Assembly: GCA_030704615.1 (NCBI GenBank)
Contig: CM060731.1
Span: 57,020,756 to 57,084,755, forward strand
Length of the DNA stretch: 64,000 nucleotides
Origin: Takakia lepidozioides
Lineage: Eukaryota; Streptophyta; Takakiopsida; Takakiales; Takakiaceae
Direction: 5' to 3'
A program made the position numbers and the translations under genes. Shown here one piece after another: positions 58,101-64,000 of this stretch. Under the pieces are notes generated by a model. The model was not told where the DNA came from. It did not search any database and worked only from the letters and a program-made list of their open reading frames with translations. Position 1 is the first letter of the stretch. Each line of letters begins with the position of its first letter.

Positions 58101-61100
58101 CACCCTAAACCTTCCTAATGCCCTTAGAAGAGAGAATGTACACATAAGACGTTGTTTGCCGTAGCCCTGTTGCCATTGACCCCACGCCCAGTTTGAGCGG
58201 AACACAAAAGGACAGAACCTACCTTGGTCAGGGGCCTTAGAAGAGAGAGACAGATTTGCAGACACGTTATTGGGATGTAAGATTCTATCATCCCGCTTGA
58301 CAGGAATGGGTCCTGATAAAACTGCAGCTTTGTCGGAAGATTGACTAATTTTCAGGTCCACCTATCGTGTGAAGTTCCATCAGCTCCCACATGAGAGTCT
58401 GTTGAAGTCGTGCTTGAGGACATTTTCAAACCTTCAGTATTTTGTGGCAGTAGGGATGCAACACATAGTCCATGACGATCATAGAAGTTGGAGACGAGCA
58501 TACCAAGAGGTCTTGAAACCAGTGTTTTTGAGTCTCATAGAGGTTGTGAGGACCCGGGCTGCCAGCCATGTGGGTGGTAGGGGTCACAACCTTGTCAAGA
58601 AGATAGGAAGACAGAAGATGGACAAGGCTGATTTCTCTTGAACTTTGAAGTCTTCAAGAGAAAGGAAGAAAGAAACTTTATAGCATCCATAGGAAGCTCA
58701 AAGAGCTTATGGGACAAAATAAAGCAGGATCGAGAAAGAAAGTATGGCCCTCAACAAGCAGCCCAAAACAGTAATTCATCAACAGATCTCTAAGATGGAA
58801 CGCCTCATGCAGATATGCTGCCAGGCAATTCCGATCTTCAGCAAGGGATTGGCTATCCCAGAATAGGCAATAGTACCGTCCCTGGATCTAAAAGTAGAGA
58901 GGGCAATGATATAAGATTCATGTTCTTCAGTTTCAATCTCCCCTTCTGTCATCTCTAGCGCAAGCCGAGACAAGCATTCAGCATGCTCCAGATACTCATC
59001 TACCAGACTCTATCTGCAGGCTGTGTCAACCCCCCCTGGACCTTCCAATGCCCTTCGAAGACGGGGATAAAGTTGCAGACATGAATTGGATTGTAAAAGG
59101 AGAAAGCAAAAAAGAGGTGGACACAGACCACGTTGGCTTCACCCGCCTGTCTACAGCAGGATCAACATGTCAGACGCTACCCTCAAGCATGCTGTTTGAC
59201 AGAAAACTAAGCTAGATAATTGCAGCTAGTCACAAGTGAACAGACTCACAGGATTGAAGCCGTTACAAAACAAGGTAACTGTGTAATGTGTAAGAGCTCA
59301 AAGATAGAACCTGGGAATGTACTAAGGAGCCCTACTGACTGTCACTTGATTACCAAAGAGCCTAATGACAGAGAAGAGTTCCACCATTAATGGAACAAAA
59401 ATGGTGTTCACACTAGCAAAGCCTAACTCATTCTGGCAATCCAGAAACAACGTCGAAGTGCTGAACTTAGTGACTTCACTGAAAGCCACTTATTAGCATT
59501 GCAAATGAGGAACAAAGAGTATTAAGACAATGCCAGCCCACCTTCAATGCTGAGTCCGAAGCATTTAGCAAGATGCTCGTTGGAAATTCTTTAGAAGAAA
59601 TGTACTCATCCTCCAGCTCCTGCTTTGGCTGTCTACTGCCTGTATCTTCTTTCGGAGGCAAACTGGTACATTGCAAAGAAGCTTTGGGGGATTCTGGGGA
59701 GATTGTATTGCCCCAGCAGTATTTGACTTCCCCTTTGGCTGTCTCTCCCTCTTCAAACACCAGATTTTTCAGCCTCTCCTTTTCCAAAGATAGAAGTTTC
59801 AACAGCATTTCAGCTGCTGGTATGTCTTTGGATGCCTCATCAGCCATTGAGTCTAGAAGCTTACTGCGGTTCACACCATCCTTATCTGCATGCAGACATG
59901 AAATGAGAAGGAGCACAAGTAACAAGACTCAGGACCACAAGCTATCCCATCAGCACCTTTTTGGACAAAAAAAGTACATGATGTTCACAGATTTTCACTC
60001 TCTCTAAAATACTCTGTCTCGATATCATTACTAGAAGAGGCTATTTACTTAGAGATGCTCAAAAGCTGGCCTGCTTCTACAACACACAGTTACTTAAATA
60101 AACACTCCAAGCACAAAACAGTCAAATGCCTCGCCTCACTAGACACTTCTTAGGAGAAAAACATGTGCAGAATACATCATTCCTTATGGTTGTTTGAAGT
60201 CATTATGGGGCATTTCACTGTTCTATGCTGTACATCTCCATAATCTGTGGGGAATAGCAAAGTGTATAGTTGTGACAGGCCTGCATTTAAGATCTTGCAC
60301 AACAAGTTTCGTGCTCTGAAGATGCTTTTTTTCTCCTTGATGCTCACTCCCTTCAAAAGTAAACTCAAGGCCTCTTCACCAATGAACAGTTCCTGAGATT
60401 TCACACCCCCTTGGGCAATTGAAGCTTTCAAATGCTTTTCACAGTACATTGACCCTAGCTTAGCCCTGTGTGAACATTGGTCATCAGCGCGACGCGTCCG
60501 GCCAATGCAGCGTACACTCCTGATACTTGTTAGTCGTTCTGGTTGACTGCCATTCAGGTCTGCTTGGTCCAGCATTTGAAGCAATCCAGGACCAGAACTC
60601 TCACCAGTTCCTGGCTGACCTAGTAGATCCTTTTCCAATGACCCAGTAGAACCTTTTCCAATGTTTTGCGATTGGGTAATATGTTGCTCACAGTACCCAT
60701 ATCCCAGCACTGGCTGACAGGTGCAACGTCCTCCATCCAAAGACATGCCTTTACACACTCCAGTGGGAGGACTTCCTTGTTCCTGCTTAGCTGGGAGTAA
60801 GGAAGCTTGAAGAGAATGCTTCAAACAAAACATGAAACCATCTTTAACATTGTGGGTACACTGTGTGCCATGGAGAGTTGTGCCACTGCAACGAACATCC
60901 GAGGACTTCAGAAGACCAGCTCCCCCTCTGCCTCCTTCTCTGCCCTCATCTTCCACCTTAGGTGAAACCTCAGCATCATCTCTCTTCAAGGACGTAGCAC
61001 CGGCTGCAAGATGGGCATGGGAGACACAAAAGTATGATCCCTCTTCCATTGGTTGAGCACACCGCCGGTTCTCTAGCCTCTTCAATTGAGCCATGCACAT

Positions 61101-63292
61101 ATTGCTGGGAACTACCTCTGCATCCATATCCACACGGGCAGCCTCTCCCAAACTCCGATGCTTTCGACAGTAAATTCCCTTGCTTGCTGGATGCTTGCAG
61201 CGTCTCTTTACTTTCTTGAAGAGCGCGGCACACCGCCAGCTATCCCTTCTATCCTTCCGAATCTTTGATTTCCGAGGAGGTCGACCAAATGTCTTTTCCA
61301 TCAACTCGGAACTAGGTGCACCCAAGCCACCACGTGATGTATCAAGGAGGTTCTTGTAGATGATACGCCTCTTCTCATGTGACTGGCAAGCCTCCCTGTG
61401 TTCAGAGTCCTCTGGTTTGGAGTCGTTCTTGCCAGGGAGTTGTGTTGTGGAGGAGTGCGGCACAACCCATCCCTACATACGTTATTATCAGTTAAAACAA
61501 TGGAAAGGGAGAGGACGAAAGGAAAATACAATTTCTTACACAAACGACCAAGAGGATAGCAACAGCTGTATAGTTTATCCCCAAGGGAGTAGCAAACCAC
61601 TGCTCTAAAACAGATTTAAAAAGCCTATTGAAGTTAATCATCAATGAAGCTCTCGATTTCTACCTCATTCAACTGCTTGTGATAGAAAGTCAAGAGAAAA
61701 ATAGTAACAAACCTGGGCATGAGACGAAGGGATCTCGCGCCTGACTCGCTTCCTTGTCAGATCATGACCCTCTGAAGACCATGGCCGTTGACGGCCCGAC
61801 CGCATGGTAGTCCGAACCCACCTTGGCAAGGGCTGGCCCTCATTTGATGTAGAAGGTTGGATGGCTGCAGTACGTTCATTAAGCTCAGCTATGTCAAACT
61901 CCAACTCTTTGAAAGCATCACCCTTCCATGTCTGCCACCCTGGATCAAGGTCAGGTTGCTCAGGGGCACTCCAGAGGGGGAGAACCTTGTCCCACAGGAT
62001 GAACCTGATTAACTCCTGCCATCACCACAATTGACCGCCCTACCATTCATCAAGTTCTTACAATCCAATAGGAAAAAGCCAATGAACCACAAAAAGGTTC
62101 GTCTTGTTGAGGCAAGAACCAACACATGTATTTAATGGCTGTCCTTGTAAAATTGGCTGAAAAATATCCTGGAGGGCATAGTCTCTGCAGGATACTAAAC
62201 TCCGGGAGCCAGTCATGGCATTCTATCTGCCACCGTACAAAAGGCAGCCCAAAAAGATGTGGAGCTCATACACAGACAGCTACAAACTGGTTACAGGGAT
62301 TACAGGCTGATTTGAGGACAGGCATTGGCATAATAATAGTGTGTCAAGTGGAATAAAAACAACACAGAGATAGCACGACTGTTGAGACACTCATCAGATG
62401 GTGCAACAAGTAAGTCTGCTGGGCTTCTTCACTAGTTACTTTTAACTCGGTACTGGGCCTTGCAGAGAGAGTCCCACTAAGTACACTGCTGAGACTATGA
62501 CAAATAATCCAGATGATGATCCTCTCCTCGACTTGAACTACAACATCGAAAAGCCTCCATAAACTGGCCCTTTGCTGTGCTAATAAATTGAGTTCCTGAG
62601 CGTTCTCGATGGTGGAGAAGCCGGGTGCCTTGAAACCATACCCAACCTAAGGGATAAGTAATGGCATACACAGAAATACCGAGTGCTGATAATCCAGACA
62701 TTCAACAGCTAAAGAAACACCCAGTGAGAACACCAATGCCATTGGCTAATCCATAAAATGCCTACCTCATTGAATTGAATCCATGACAGCCAAAGAGAGA
62801 TCAAATAGACAGACCTGTGTCAGTTTTTCGACTGACCATGCCGTATTAGCCTTCATACACTCTTCGGTCCACTCGCTAAGCCGCCGTTGGACCCAGGAAG
62901 AGGATACATAGGTAGGTTCAACTACCTACAGTAGATTACATTATTCATATCAGTAACAGTAAATCATCGGTAATATCTTGTCCAGGTAGTGAAACGCTTA
63001 GCAAAGGTCAACCCCACAGTAACAAAGGTCTAACATCTCAGTATGAGCCTGGATGTCACATGTCAACTGAGGCATCTGAGATCAAAAGACAGAGAAGACC
63101 TTGCACAGTAGACAACAAGTACTGCCTGTGGAGCAACATGAACAGTACAAAAATACACCAAGAATATGGCAATGCCCTTACAGCATGAAGGCGGACCAAC
63201 AACAAGCCCAGCTCCTGATATCGGCAGGCTTGTGTGGCTTCACGTGCAAATGCCTCCCACACAGCCACATTTCGTGCCACTTCCACAACGGC
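52109..63292 (-). CDS. SUVR5: SUVR5-like histone-lysine N-methyltransferase (C-terminal 1,500 residues; gene runs off the right edge)
   Basis: Plant SUVR5 is a zinc-finger SET protein that deposits H3K9me2 and silences genes independently of DNA methylation. Exons on the minus strand: 63292-63182, 62925-62815, 62015-61713, 61472-about 60234, 59880-59542, 57527-56078, 55489-55203, 54852-54700, 54563-54399, 53907-53804, 53686-53546, 52991-52904, 52216-52109 (TAA); phases agree. The first exons match SUVR5 N-terminal blocks (VWEAFAREATQACRYQELGL, WDKVLPLWSAPEQP). The 60-61 kb exon holds five C-x10/12-C-x7/9-C-x2-H modules (for example RCSGTTLHGTQC, then FCLKH). The 56-57 kb exon has a run of C2H2 fingers (CGLCHENFSHLSSLGKHWKE first). 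Pre-SET follows: RPWESFTYVTQRLLDPLLGL, CSCRHKTCDPLTCEH. The SET domain has GTFVCEYIGEVLNDREANR, ARFINHS (split) and ELAYNYRY. Post-SET is CPCHCGGPGC. It looks intact. The 54.4-54.6 kb exon is the least certain. Confidence 0.87.
57724..58625 (-). mobile_element. Decayed LINE copy A in a SUVR5-like intron
   Basis: Follows the LINE at 7.6-8.7 kb in the same orientation. The C-terminal HLMQMCCQAFLILVGT-like end is near 57860-57900. Farther right comes the stretch matching CATACCAGGAGTTCCTGAAA of the first copy (near 58500). Frames are broken throughout. It begins with an untranslated tail including GAGCTTATGGGACAA near 57758. Confidence 0.68.
58670..59080 (-). mobile_element. Decayed LINE copy B, next to copy A
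   Basis: Repeats the 3' end of copy A in the same orientation: GAGCTTATGGGACAA near 58697 and CGCCTCATGCAGATATGCTG near 58801, then the Cys/His region. It is shorter. The two copies are head-to-tail in one intron. Confidence 0.65.
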
Positions 63293-64000
63293 CTGTCCAA
63301 ATGAGATATCTTAGGAGGTTCAAGGGCTTCTCTAGAATCCAAGCTGAAGCCTTGGGCTCATGAGCTAATCATGAGCCACCGATTGCATAATTTCCCTGTA
63401 CTCTAATACAAAGAATAAAACATATTGATTTCCTTGGTCAATCGGTCAATCCATGCAATCAACATCCTTCCAAACCCAACACAAAGAAAGGTCACATGGA
63501 ATCAGGTAAAAGAGTAACGTGTTATTTTCCACATCCAAGGGTTAAACTTTCGTGTAATACAAAGGTCCCACGCTGTAATTTAATTTGGTTTAGCCATATA
63601 TTTTCAGATTCTATTCAACTTCATATGAAAAAGGCAAAGAAAAAGCCTTGGATTGCAGAAGCCGATGAGACATTGCTCCCAAGCACCCTTAACTTGCTTT
63701 GTTGAGCCATATATTAGACTTGTCCTTATGGTGTGGAACCTGGACTGTATATAAACTATATCAAATTCAGTCAGAGATTTGGTCACCAATGGTTAAGCTA
63801 GTTAATATTGAGCAGCTGACGATTCGACAACCACAGAAAAATTGTATATCCCTCAGAGAGCCAACAAGTTATACAGAATATACGTGAAATAGTAATCCAT
63901 GACTAACTTAGTGTGGGCTTTTGGACCCTGCTAATGTTGGCACTTGGAGATTGTGTCTAACCAAAATACTGGAATGGAGTTAAAAAAAAATTAAGGATAA
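63293..64000. other. Upstream intron of the SUVR5-like gene
   Basis: No further exon recognised. The N-terminal exons and promoter of the minus-strand SUVR5-like gene should lie to the right, outside the window. Confidence 0.5.

Overview
This is nuclear DNA of a land plant. Two genes are typical of plants: a dihydrofolate synthetase with at least ten phase-consistent exons, and a SUVR5-type histone methyltransferase. Introns are long and full of transposon debris, the spaces between genes are dominated by Ty3/gypsy LTR retrotransposons, and a decayed pentatricopeptide-repeat locus is present. I suspect a seed-free plant (bryophyte, lycophyte or fern) from the general look, but I cannot place it further.

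Layout. 0.3-1.2 kb: decayed PPR gene (-). 3.4-9.9 kb: dihydrofolate synthetase (+), apparently intact, with a 5'-truncated LINE in one intron. 13.1-15.6 kb: exons of an unrecognised gene (-), with a LINE scrap and a perfect 50-bp inverted repeat between two of them. 17.3-19.2 kb: two convergent retroelement-like coiled-coil ORFs. 19.4-22.5 kb: a deleted Ty3/gypsy copy (+) whose integrase ends in a PHD finger, followed by a solo LTR. 26.0-26.4 kb: FkbM-type methyltransferase pseudogene. 26.9-28.3 kb: intronless GH30 glycosidase (+), a candidate for horizontal transfer. 28.6-36.3 kb: inverted-repeat element, LTR and a full but mutated gypsy element (-). 37.5-41.2 kb: LTR scraps, a 625-bp foldback element and a second PHD-gypsy copy (-). 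41.2-44.6 kb: LTR, polypurine tract and an 856-residue coiled-coil reading frame broken by two UAG codons (-). 45.2-45.9 kb: another LTR. 46.2-50.0 kb: multi-exon gene (+) with the motif order of a circularly permuted amino-methyltransferase and seven self-complementary hairpins between its exons. 50.0-51.5 kb: decayed coding region (-). 52.1-63.3 kb: SUVR5-like gene (-), running off the right edge.

How it fits together. The host genes with clear roles are folate synthesis (dihydrofolate synthetase), chromatin silencing (SUVR5-like) and secreted glycoside hydrolysis (GH30). They are separate genes, not a pathway cluster. Most of the other DNA is retrotransposon sequence at different stages of decay, including families recognisable in two or three copies. 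The parts most worth following up are the permuted methyltransferase-like gene with its hairpin array, the PHD-tailed integrase family, and the long ORF with two in-frame ambers.
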